This document shows, one piece after another, positions 32,682 to 41,231 of a stretch of DNA of 64,000 nt. The notes beneath the pieces are model-generated. The model did not search any database. It had not been told where the DNA came from and worked only from the letters and a program-made list of their open reading frames with translations. Numbering within the stretch: the first letter of the stretch is position 1; each line of letters starts with the position of its first letter. The DNA is from PGYR01 sp034670025 (GTDB lineage: Bacteria > Bacteroidota > Ignavibacteria > Kapaibacteriales > UBA2268): assembly GCA_034670025.1 (NCBI GenBank), contig JAXMOE010000002.1, forward strand, positions 310,001 through 374,000, read 5' to 3'. The position numbers and the translations under genes were made by a program.

Positions 32682-34938
32682 AACATTCCTTATATTAATT
32701 GGACTTTTATTCTCAATCAATTCAGTTTTTGCTCAATTGATTATAAATGAGCTTTCGTCTAAGAATGATGAGTTCTTGGAGTCAGTCGATGTTGAGTATC
32801 ACGATTGGATAGAGCTGTATAATAGCTCTGATACCGAACTGTCACTATCCGGTTTATTTTTAACAGATGATATTGATGAGTTAGATATGTGGGAATTTAC
32901 ATTAGAATCAGTTCCTGCCAAATCGTTCGTAGTTGTTTTTTGCTCTGATAAGGATGAAGTTATAGGTGGTGAAGCTCACACAAATTTCAAACTAACTTCA
33001 AAAGGGGAGACCATCTATCTGACAGATGGAGCTTCTGTTTTGGACAGTATGAAATTTGGTGTTATCAATGAGGATTATTCTTATGGTAGATTAGACGAAA
33101 TCTCAGAAATAAAAACTCATCTGGCTATTCCGACTCCTTACAAGACGAATAGAAATAGTGGAACAATATTGCCGAGCAAAGAATCTGGATTTTATAAAAG
33201 TGAATTTGAATTAGAGTTATTGGTAGCGGAAGGTCAGAAAATTTATTACACAACTAATGGTGATGACCCAACAGCAGAGTCTGAACTTTATCAGAATAAA
33301 GTAGATATGAAAGATGAATACGAAGAGTATGAGTATCTGAATCTACCTACTGCTGCTCCTGATAGTGTAAATTGCAGGATGAATTTTCATGTTCCTGAAA
33401 GTGAAATTCCGAGATGTAGAGTAATTAGTTATTGCGTTATTGATGATGAGGGGAATAAATCTAAGGTCTATAGACAATCATTCTTTTTTCACAGTAAGCA
33501 TAGTTTGCCTGTAGCAAGTATTATCACAGATAATCGCAATCTGTTCAGTCAGGATTCTGGGATATTTGTTCCTGGAGTTAATTACGAAGAAGATACCCCA
33601 TGCTGGACTGGTAATTATTTCCAGAAAGGATGGGAAAAGCCAGCAACTATTACATTTTTTGAGGATGAGAATAGGACTTTAGAAGAAGATATTGGACTAC
33701 AAATACACGGAGAAACAACCAGAACTTCGCCACAAAAATCACTTCGTATCTCCGCAAGAAAAGAGTATGGAGTAAACAAATTAGAAAATGTTTTTTTCGA
33801 GAATACCCCAATTGAGGAGTTTAATAGTTTAGTTTTGCGAACTCCTATGGCTTGTATGAGTCATACATTGATGAAAGATGCACTCACTTTAAGTTGCATT
33901 CAGAATCTGGACCACGAAAAAACTTATGTCAAGCCAACTGTAGTATATATAAATGGGAACTATTGGGGAATTAGCGAACTTAGAAATCGGTTAGACGAAG
34001 ATTACTTATCAGATAAATATGTAATTGAAGAAGACAGTATTAATATAGTTTCGGTTGACAATAGAGATAAAAAGAGACATGGCAGCTACGATGAGTTCAG
34101 AGAAATATATAATTTTGTAGTAGATAATGATATTTCAATCGATGAGAACTATAATATTGTCGAAAATTACTTGGATATAGATAATTTCATTGACTACTAT
34201 TTAGCTGAAATGTACTTCGCTAATTATGATTGGCCCGGCTCTAATTATCTGATTTGGAATGGGCAAGGCGAACACAATAAGTATAAGAACCTCTTCTTTG
34301 ATATAGATGCAGGATGGGAAAATCCTGATTTTGATATGTTCGAACATACGAATGAGCTGGAAAAACAAAAATGGCCCAACCCTAGAAGTAAAAACATATT
34401 TCAACAAAGTTTATTTAGTAATAGTTCATTCAGAAATAAATTTATTAACCGAGCAATTGAACTATTAGAAAGTGATTTCAGCTTTGAATCTGTAAAAATG
34501 AAAATTGACTCTTTCGTAGCAACTTATGGTAGTGAAATTGATAATTATATAAATAGATTTGGATTCCCAGAAAGCAGAGAAGTCTGGATGACTAATGTAG
34601 AAGAATCATTGATTAATTTTGCCCGTGAACGGGAATGCTATTTCAGAAAAAACATGAAAGATTTTTTTGATTTAGGCAATGACATTCTATGCGTTGGCTC
34701 CAATGTAAACAACAGCTTATTAAACCCGCCAACAATTACCCCCAACCCCGCCACAAACAGCATCACAGTAGGCAATATTGATTCTGATTATGTCACTATA
34801 TATAATATGCTCGGTGCAGAAATAATGAAAATAGAAAGCAAAAACAACTGCCAGTTGACAATTGATATTAGCGACTTTGCACCCTCCGTTTACCTAGTTA
34901 AAATGAATGATATAACAATCAAATTTATCAAGAAATAA
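32674..34938 (+). CDS. Secreted CotH kinase-like protein with lamin-tail domain and T9SS tail (copy 2)
   Basis: Same architecture as the gene before it, whose end it overlaps by eight bases: signal peptide, lamin-tail domain (about 20-145), beta-sandwich segment (YYTTNGDDPTAESELY), CotH domain (about 285-665; DWPGSNYLIW and DIDAGW, Asp-bearing) and T9SS tail (ITPNPATNSITVGN, APSVYLVKMND). The first 145 residues are almost identical to copy 1, while the rest has diverged strongly. This points to tandem duplication with later gene conversion or constraint on the lamin-tail part. The different CotH domains may modify different substrates. Confidence 0.85.
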   Translation: MIKTFLILIGLLFSINSVFAQLIINELSSKNDEFLESVDVEYHDWIELYNSSDTELSLSGLFLTDDIDELDMWEFTLESVPAKSFVVVFCSDKDEVIGGEAHTNFKLTSKGETIYLTDGASVLDSMKFGVINEDYSYGRLDEISEIKTHLAIPTPYKTNRNSGTILPSKESGFYKSEFELELLVAEGQKIYYTTNGDDPTAESELYQNKVDMKDEYEEYEYLNLPTAAPDSVNCRMNFHVPESEIPRCRVISYCVIDDEGNKSKVYRQSFFFHSKHSLPVASIITDNRNLFSQDSGIFVPGVNYEEDTPCWTGNYFQKGWEKPATITFFEDENRTLEEDIGLQIHGETTRTSPQKSLRISARKEYGVNKLENVFFENTPIEEFNSLVLRTPMACMSHTLMKDALTLSCIQNLDHEKTYVKPTVVYINGNYWGISELRNRLDEDYLSDKYVIEEDSINIVSVDNRDKKRHGSYDEFREIYNFVVDNDISIDENYNIVENYLDIDNFIDYYLAEMYFANYDWPGSNYLIWNGQGEHNKYKNLFFDIDAGWENPDFDMFEHTNELEKQKWPNPRSKNIFQQSLFSNSSFRNKFINRAIELLESDFSFESVKMKIDSFVATYGSEIDNYINRFGFPESREVWMTNVEESLINFARERECYFRKNMKDFFDLGNDILCVGSNVNNSLLNPPTITPNPATNSITVGNIDSDYVTIYNMLGAEIMKIESKNNCQLTIDISDFAPSVYLVKMNDITIKFIKK

Positions 34939-34966
34939 GTGAAATCTTAAAGCTTAAAAGCATTAA

Positions 34967-34990
34967 AACAATAATAATTTGCATATTGTT
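34967..34990. repeat. Inverted repeat upstream of the ECF sigma gene
   Basis: AACAATA (34967-34973) and TATTGTT (34984-34990) are perfect inverted arms separated by 10 bases (ATAATTTGCA). The site lies between the second CotH gene and the sigma gene, 56 bases before the sigma start. It may be an operator or a weak terminator (no immediate T-tract). Confidence 0.4.
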
Positions 34991-35045
34991 GTTCCCTTTT
35001 TGGTTTTAAAGTGTTATTAGTAATAGAAGTTATATATAGCGACAG

Positions 35046-35612
35046 ATGAGTATAAACCTAAATAAACATACTGATTTGGATTTGATAGCAATGATGTCAA
35101 ATTCGAAGGAGAGTGAAGAGCTTGCATTTAGTGAGCTCTACGATAGGTATGAATCTACTGTTAGAGCTTATGTATTCACAGTAATTAAAAATGAAGAAAA
35201 GACAGAAGATTTGGTTCAAAATTCCTTTGTCTCATTTTATAAGCAAATAAAAAAAGGGAAAGATTTCCCAAATGTACCTGGTTTTTTGATTACTGTTGCT
35301 CGCAACCAATGTTTGAATGAAAAGCGAAAAAGTAGTCCAATAGTCGAGCTAAGTGAAAATTACCAAATAGCGGACAAGCAAAAAGAAAGCTATGAGGATA
35401 AGGAGCTTTTGGAGTTAGTGATTATGGCGACGGAGTTCTTAAAAGAGAAGTACAGACGAGCGTATATATTAAAAGAGTTCGAAGGGTATAAGTACAAAGA
35501 GATTGCTAAAAAAGAATCGATAGCTATAGCAACCGCAAAGGTTAGGGTGCTAAGAGCAAGAAAAATGATAATAAAAACATTAGAACCATATATTAAAGAT
35601 TTGAGTAAATAG
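35046..35612 (+). CDS. ECF-type RNA polymerase sigma factor
   Basis: A 188-residue sigma-70 family protein with only region 2 and region 4, as in ECF sigmas. Region 2 (residues about 22-95) shows AFSELYDRYESTVRAYV, the -10 recognition helix in EDLVQNSFVSFY, and FLITVARNQCLNEKRK. Region 4 (about 118-182) shows the helix-turn-helix LKEFEGYKYKEIAKKESIAIAT followed by KVRVLRARKMI. The next gene, 21 bases downstream, encodes its likely anti-sigma partner, so activity is probably held at the membrane until an envelope signal. Autoregulation of the operon is typical but not demonstrated here. Confidence 0.93.
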   Translation: MSINLNKHTDLDLIAMMSNSKESEELAFSELYDRYESTVRAYVFTVIKNEEKTEDLVQNSFVSFYKQIKKGKDFPNVPGFLITVARNQCLNEKRKSSPIVELSENYQIADKQKESYEDKELLELVIMATEFLKEKYRRAYILKEFEGYKYKEIAKKESIAIATAKVRVLRARKMIIKTLEPYIKDLSK

Positions 35613-35633
35613 AGAAGTGTCATAGGTGATACA

Positions 35634-36989
35634 ATGAGTAAATTTGATAAATTAAATGAATTTTTAGAAGGTGAGCTTCCCAGCTCCGAAGAGCAATCAT
35701 TGTTCAATGATATTGCTTTGGATGAAAAGTTGCGTGGTGAGTTCAAAAATTTATTAGCTATTAGTGCAGCAGTTAAAAATAACAAGAAGGCATTCGTTAA
35801 GAATGACAAAACCAAGAAAGCGGTTTTTGCATCTTTGGGATTGTCTGTTCCTGTTGCAGATGCTGTAACTACTGCTGTTGGCTCTGCTGGTGCAGGTGCT
35901 GCCATTGGTTATGGTGCCAAATCACTATTCACAATCGGTGCGTTGTCGGCTGTTGCTACTGCGATGGTTATGTGGTTTATGATGGAACCCGACGGTGATA
36001 TTATTAAACAAAATACAATCTCAAATGAATTTACTCAACCCAATTTGGTTATAGAGTTACCTGAAGAAAACACTGCCGTTTCTAAATCTGATTACGCTGT
36101 AGTTTCTTCCCGAAGTGTTGATGAGTCTAATACAGACAGTGAAGATTATAAAGCATTATATTTTTCTGAATTAGAAAACAATAGAAGTATGGAGCGGACT
36201 CTTGCTCAATATAAGGGAACGATTAGCAGACAAGCCGAAGAAATCAGTGGTTACAAGAATGACATTGCGTTACTGAACTCAGAAATCGTTGATTTAAGGC
36301 AGAGTTACAATGAGCAATCAAAAAGGAATTTGGCAGATATGACGGCTTTGGAATCTGATTTGATTTCCGAAATGGATAATCTGCACACAGAAATTTCATC
36401 GCAATCAGAATTGATTTCTAATTATGAAAATCAACTGAAAGCTATGAACACAAGTGCAATTAATTCGGACAACATGGAAATAATACCGATGGTGAGTAAT
36501 CACAATAATTCCAAATGGTCAGCTGAGTGGCGTGGTAGTCAGACTTTTGAGATAACTGATGTAAATTATAGCAGCGGCGATGTGTCACAATTTAACAATA
36601 ATGCAATAGCAGTTATGTATAATTTTAACAATGGTTTCTCATTTGGTACTGAATTGAGGCAAGAAACTTTCCAGTTAGAGTTCAATGGCGACGACCAGAA
36701 TGGTATAAATTACAACTATACGCAAGAGCCGAACTTTACTTCACTAAGTGTATTCGGAAGGCAGAGATTTGATATGAGCCAAACGCTCGATCCCTTTGCT
36801 CAGCTAACTCTTGGTGGAAACAAGATTGGTATAGTTGGACGCGCTATGGGTGGTGTGGTTTACAGCCCTTACGACTATCTGAACTTAACTTTTGGATTGG
36901 AGTATAATTATATGTCTTATCAATATCAGGGTGTACGATTTGGCTCTGGTAAAGTTGGCGTAAATTATGGAGTTAATATACAGTTCTAA
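35634..36989 (+). CDS. Anti-sigma-like protein spanning both membranes: N-terminal anti-sigma region, TM helix, coiled coil, C-terminal outer-membrane barrel
   Basis: Residues 1-65 look like an anti-sigma N-terminal region (FLEGELPSSEEQSLFNDIAL then EKLRGEFKNLLAISAAV) without a zinc His-Cys set. A membrane helix lies at about 98-117 (SLFTIGALSAVATAMVMWFM). An acidic segment follows, then a predicted coiled coil at about 158-271 (heptad-like LENNRSMERTLAQYKG, SEIVDLRQSY, SELISNYENQL). Residues about 283-451 have the alternating strands and terminal aromatic (VNIQF) of an eight-strand outer-membrane barrel. One chain would thus link cytoplasmic sigma to the outer membrane. It matches the concept of dual-membrane-spanning anti-sigma factors described in Bacteroides. 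It overlaps the next lipoprotein gene by one base. Confidence 0.72.
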   Translation: MSKFDKLNEFLEGELPSSEEQSLFNDIALDEKLRGEFKNLLAISAAVKNNKKAFVKNDKTKKAVFASLGLSVPVADAVTTAVGSAGAGAAIGYGAKSLFTIGALSAVATAMVMWFMMEPDGDIIKQNTISNEFTQPNLVIELPEENTAVSKSDYAVVSSRSVDESNTDSEDYKALYFSELENNRSMERTLAQYKGTISRQAEEISGYKNDIALLNSEIVDLRQSYNEQSKRNLADMTALESDLISEMDNLHTEISSQSELISNYENQLKAMNTSAINSDNMEIIPMVSNHNNSKWSAEWRGSQTFEITDVNYSSGDVSQFNNNAIAVMYNFNNGFSFGTELRQETFQLEFNGDDQNGINYNYTQEPNFTSLSVFGRQRFDMSQTLDPFAQLTLGGNKIGIVGRAMGGVVYSPYDYLNLTFGLEYNYMSYQYQGVRFGSGKVGVNYGVNIQF

Positions 36990-38245
36990 TGAAATTGATT
37001 TTAAAAATATCGATATTATTACTTCTACTTTCTGCGTGCAAAGAGCCATCTGTTGTTGGCCCTGGGGATAAAGTTGTGGATGACAAATTAGAGTATAAAA
37101 TAATTGCTAATTCTAATTTGGGAATAGAACCAGATACTACTTCGGAGTATATTGTTAGAAATAACGAGGAGCTAACTACACTTATTTCTAATAAGTCTGA
37201 TAGCTATAATTTACCATTTATAGATGAGTTGTTGGATATTGATTTTAGTAATAAGACGTTGGTAATTGTCACTCACAGAACTGAATATTCTAATACTATT
37301 ATAAATATTGACTCGCTTTTTGTTAACAAGAATGGCGGTGCCGAGCTTAACTATTCGATTAAAGAAGTTGGCAGCAGAGCAAATAAAATAAATTATGTAT
37401 CTGTGGCACTTCTGATAAATAAAAAGATAACTCAGAGATTACAGTTCAACAAGCAAATAAGAAGAGTGAATGATTATGTATTCGATGGGTTCAGAACTAT
37501 TGCAACCGACATAGCTGTAAATACAAAATCCAAGTGGAAGGAAGTATTCCAAAATAGAATGCAGTTTTTGCAGTGGGCGGCTAAGGTTGGATTGCAAGAT
37601 ACAACGCTTATAGAGAATGTTGATTTTTCTAAGCAAACACTGATTTCAGTTGGCACTGGTTATTTTACAAGTGGTGAATTTGATTACTATATATCTGATA
37701 TAACTCAAAGTCTAAGTGGTTTGGTTGTCAGCTCAAATTTTATGGGTGGCAATCACTTTGCCGATGTTTACAAACCTGCAAATCATTTTGTTGTGATAAA
37801 CAAAACTAATAGATCTATTAGGTTTCAGCAAACCAAAGTAATCCAAAGCGATGAATTGAGTATTAGTACACTTTATTTTGAGAATTTGAGGTCGCTAAAA
37901 GTAGTTTCTAAAAATACGAATACCGATAGCTTGGTGATTACAAAAGTTAACAATCCATCTGAATTAATTGATTTGATTCCAATCTCAAATGAATTGAATC
38001 CAGCTAAATTGGCTGTTGACTTTGAGTTTTTCGATTTGCTTGTTATTAGAACTGAAGCAATGGCAGTAGAAAGTGTAGTTACAGAAGTGGCAGATTTGAC
38101 TGCAACTAATGGTAAGTTAAGTGGAAGAGTTAATTTGAAACTAAAGCGTAACCAGAACGGAATAAAATATAATATTATCAGTTTAATTAAAATAATAAAA
38201 ACAGATACAGAATTAGATAGTAATTTTGGAGTAACAATACAATGA
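36989..38245 (+). CDS. Lipoprotein of unknown function, internally duplicated
   Basis: The N-terminus is a lipoprotein signal (LLLLLSACKE, lipobox Cys near residue 17), so the protein is lipid-anchored. The mature part seems to have repeated segments: YIVRNNEELTTLI...DFSNKTLVIV in the first part and KWKEVFQNRMQFLQWA...DFSKQTLISVG in the second, with similar spacing between a helix and a strand, and a third weaker unit near KVNNPSELIDLI. No known domain is recognised. The start overlaps the anti-sigma-like stop by one base and the end overlaps the next lipoprotein by four bases, placing it in the sigma operon and suggesting a periplasmic or outer-membrane accessory for that sensor. Confidence 0.7.
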   Translation: MKLILKISILLLLLSACKEPSVVGPGDKVVDDKLEYKIIANSNLGIEPDTTSEYIVRNNEELTTLISNKSDSYNLPFIDELLDIDFSNKTLVIVTHRTEYSNTIINIDSLFVNKNGGAELNYSIKEVGSRANKINYVSVALLINKKITQRLQFNKQIRRVNDYVFDGFRTIATDIAVNTKSKWKEVFQNRMQFLQWAAKVGLQDTTLIENVDFSKQTLISVGTGYFTSGEFDYYISDITQSLSGLVVSSNFMGGNHFADVYKPANHFVVINKTNRSIRFQQTKVIQSDELSISTLYFENLRSLKVVSKNTNTDSLVITKVNNPSELIDLIPISNELNPAKLAVDFEFFDLLVIRTEAMAVESVVTEVADLTATNGKLSGRVNLKLKRNQNGIKYNIISLIKIIKTDTELDSNFGVTIQ

Positions 38246-39648
38246 AAAAAATAGCAATATTATTAATGACAATAGGACTAATAGTGGGGTGCAAAGACCC
38301 TAAGCTTGGTCCAGATGACGGCAAAAAACCAAATGAACAGCTGAACCAAATTAGTTTTGACAGCCCAGCAGTAGGGCAAAAATCAGTCTATGTTCACTTT
38401 GTTGCATTTGAATTCTGGAATAGAGATAGCAAAGGAATTAACTATACCAACGACACTTTGACTTTGGAAATAACTAATCAGATTGACGAGAATACTTTTA
38501 TTTTTACAGAGACTTTAAAAGGAAGTTACTTTGAAAGTTATGATGTATTGCAAAATGAATTTACTATGAAAATCTATGTTGATTCTATTTCATTTGAGGG
38601 AGAAAATCGTGCCGCTCCTGTTTTATTTAGCCACGATGATATAACTTTACGCCCAACGTCGAGAAATGAGTTTGAAGCAAACGATTGGATAATTGCACCT
38701 GGTACTTCACTCAAAAATTCGGATGGGTATTTATTTGATTACACTGTGGGAGATACTACATTCTCAGGAATAAATGCTTTTGTAAACTATGAACCAATGA
38801 CTTATGATGGTCGCGGTACAGCTCTTACTTATAATGGGGAGTTAGGAGTAGTGCGTGCTTATGGAATAAATCCATGGACGGCTCAAGCTGATGGTTTTGA
38901 TTTGGTAAACCTGATGGAAAAAGAGACCCAAAGAAATGATTTTGTTGATACTAAATGGGAGTTAGTATCGGCGACTACGATTGATGGCAAAGTAAAAACA
39001 GCAAAGGAGCTGGAAGCCATCGGATATTCTTTATCTTTTATTAACGAAACTGAAACTCATCTTGACATAGTGAACCATTCTGATGGGAAATATGAGATTG
39101 AGAATAATAAAATAAAGCTAAGTTTTAGTTACATGACTTTTATTGGAGCACCGTTCCAAGAGTTGTTAAATATATTAGCTGAATCTAAATCCTACAGCGC
39201 TACTACAAACAAATTGATAATATATTCTGACAATAATGAGTACAGTAGTGTGGAATTTAAGTTAGTTAGACCCAATAATAGTGTTTTAGCATTGACTAAA
39301 AACAAATGGAAGTTGTCTCACTTAGTTTTGAATGATAGAAGCCGAGTTAGTTTAGAAAAATATCTTGGTGATAATAACTTCGCAACTGATTTCACTTTGA
39401 ATTTTCTTAACAATAATTATTATGAAGGTGTTGCTGGTTGCAACAGATACGAAGGTAAATATTACCAATCTGGAATTAATAAATTACAAATGAATGGGGA
39501 AAGTATAACAGAAATGTATTGTAAATTTAGTGATGAATATTTTAGAATATTAAATTCAGCAATCTCGTACGATTTATTTGAAGGTAGTTTGAATATTCAA
39601 ACTGACCACGATGAAATTAAGTCACTAATTTTTGTACCAACGAGATAA
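38242..39648 (+). CDS. Lipoprotein with C-terminal META/HslJ-like domain (intact copy)
   Basis: Lipoprotein signal with lipobox (GLIVGCKDP, Cys17). Residues about 30-235 form a beta-rich domain of unknown family (GQKSVYVHFVAFEF; DGRGTALTYNGELGVVRAYGINPW). The C-terminal part has two META-like units, each marked by a Trp-x-Leu opening: KWELVSATTIDGK near 238, and KWKLSHLVLNDRS near 355 followed by the classic GVAGCNRYEGKYY and EYFRILNSA. META/HslJ domains occur in envelope lipoproteins linked to stress or drug tolerance. It is translationally coupled to the preceding gene, so probably controlled by the ECF sigma. A near-identical 3' end is shared with the frameshifted copy downstream. Confidence 0.72.
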   Translation: MKKIAILLMTIGLIVGCKDPKLGPDDGKKPNEQLNQISFDSPAVGQKSVYVHFVAFEFWNRDSKGINYTNDTLTLEITNQIDENTFIFTETLKGSYFESYDVLQNEFTMKIYVDSISFEGENRAAPVLFSHDDITLRPTSRNEFEANDWIIAPGTSLKNSDGYLFDYTVGDTTFSGINAFVNYEPMTYDGRGTALTYNGELGVVRAYGINPWTAQADGFDLVNLMEKETQRNDFVDTKWELVSATTIDGKVKTAKELEAIGYSLSFINETETHLDIVNHSDGKYEIENNKIKLSFSYMTFIGAPFQELLNILAESKSYSATTNKLIIYSDNNEYSSVEFKLVRPNNSVLALTKNKWKLSHLVLNDRSRVSLEKYLGDNNFATDFTLNFLNNNYYEGVAGCNRYEGKYYQSGINKLQMNGESITEMYCKFSDEYFRILNSAISYDLFEGSLNIQTDHDEIKSLIFVPTR

Positions 39649-39655
39649 AAATAAG

Positions 39656-39679
39656 CATAAAAATAATATTTATGTTTTT
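39656..39679 (+). terminator. Weak AT-rich hairpin with T-tract after the intact META lipoprotein
   Basis: CATAAA (39656-39661) pairs with TTTATG (39669-39674) around a 7-base loop, then five T residues. Such a short AT-only stem would be a weak terminator. Confidence 0.3.
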
Positions 39680-39752
39680 GTGTTTGCTAAGTATTTTATA
39701 TATTAGAAATATGTAAGTGAAGAAATGTAGTATTGATATGAAGTTTATGTAT

Positions 39753-41137
39753 ATGAAAAATATAATTTTTACTCTGTTGCTGATTGGAATGTTATCAGGT
39801 TGTGGAGATTCTGAAGTTGGTCCTGATGATGAATCAAATGGACTTAATCTGATTGATTATAATAATCCGAAAGTTGGTCAGAAGTCTGTATATGTTAAGT
39901 TTATGGGGTTCCGAGCGATGGATGAAAACAGGAAACCAATCCATTATGGCAGTGATACCATAACGTTAGAAATTGTAGAAAAAATAGATGACAATTCTTT
40001 TTTAGTTTCCGAAACCACGAAATCAGTTGGTGTAAAACCCGCTGATTTATCCTTTATATTAACTATAAAAGGAGATACAATCACATTCGGAGGGGATGGT
40101 GGAATTGGCTCAAAACTCTTTGACCTCAAAAATACTGAAATTGTCATAAATCAACCTCAAGAGTTAACTTCAGATGATTGGATAATTGGCAGTTTTGATA
40201 ATACAAATATCGAGAATGGATATTTAAGCAATTATACCGTCGGTGATTCTACTTTCAATCGATTATCGGCAAGTACAAATTATGGTCCAATGAGTCGCGA
40301 TGGCTTGGGTACTTCTGCTGCTTACGATTCAGAATTAGGAATAGTTAGAGCTTACTCAGTAAACCCTTGGCTCTCTTCTGTAACAGGTTATGACTTAATC
40401 ACTTTGAAAGACGAGAAAGCAAAATTAACAAATTTGTCGATACGAAGTGGGAATTAGTTTCAGCGACTAAAAGAGATGGTGAGAAACGACTTTTTGATGC
40501 GTACCTAAGAACATATCATAATATCTATTTTTTAAATGACAAATGGTTTTTCCTAAACTATGGAAATGAATCTGGGGGAGATTATAAAATTGAAGGCAAT
40601 AACATTGATATACAAATGGGAAGTACTACTTTGGCGGGTGGTGGGTTCGTTCATTTATATGACATATTAGGTAAAGCAAAAACTTATAATGTAACTACTA
40701 ATAAACTAATTATAAACTCTGAACACCTAGATTATAGCTCTGTTGAATTTATAAGAGTACCACCTAATAGCCCAAGATTAGCAATAACAAATCACGAATG
40801 GAAATTAGATGAATTAGAATTACCAGATGACAGTATAGTAAGTGTTGAAGATTACATAGGTCAGAAAGATACAGGTTTAGAATATTTAGTAAATTTTACT
40901 CCCCAGCAGACAATTACTGGTTATTCAGGATGCAATGAAATTATTGGCCATTATTGGATTTATGAAGACAATGGTTTCAGATATACTGGTGGGAATTTGC
41001 CTAATGACTGCCCTTTTTCATATAAGTTTCAAGAGGTGATGGATGAATCAAAATCTTTCGATTATTCAGGAGATAGATTACATATTCAAACTGACCACGA
41101 TGAGGTGAAGTCACTAATTTTTGTACCGACGAGATAA
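39753..41137 (+). pseudogene. Frameshifted META-domain lipoprotein, paralogue of the gene at 38242
   Basis: The first part (39753-40457) encodes a lipoprotein signal (MLSGCGDSE) and the same N-terminal domain as the intact copy, then reaches a TAG after an unrelated tail (SIRSGN). Shifting the frame at 40433-40435 restores FVDTKWELVSAT, matching the intact copy. Reading then continues through 40616-41137 to the shared ending QTDHDEVKSLIFVPTR. The lesion is consistent with loss of one T from a run of four (AATTTTGTC expected, AATTTGTC present). Both halves otherwise lack extra stops, so the lesion is recent, programmed, or a sequencing error. The ATG at 39753 is preferred over a GTG at 39717 by comparison with the paralogue. 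Confidence 0.82.
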
Positions 41138-41231
41138 AAATAAACATTAAACAATAAATATTACTTTCTTAATTCTATAATTTATTAAATTAGAAGACTA
41201 ATTAATCCGAATAATAAAAAGAGAAAGTATT

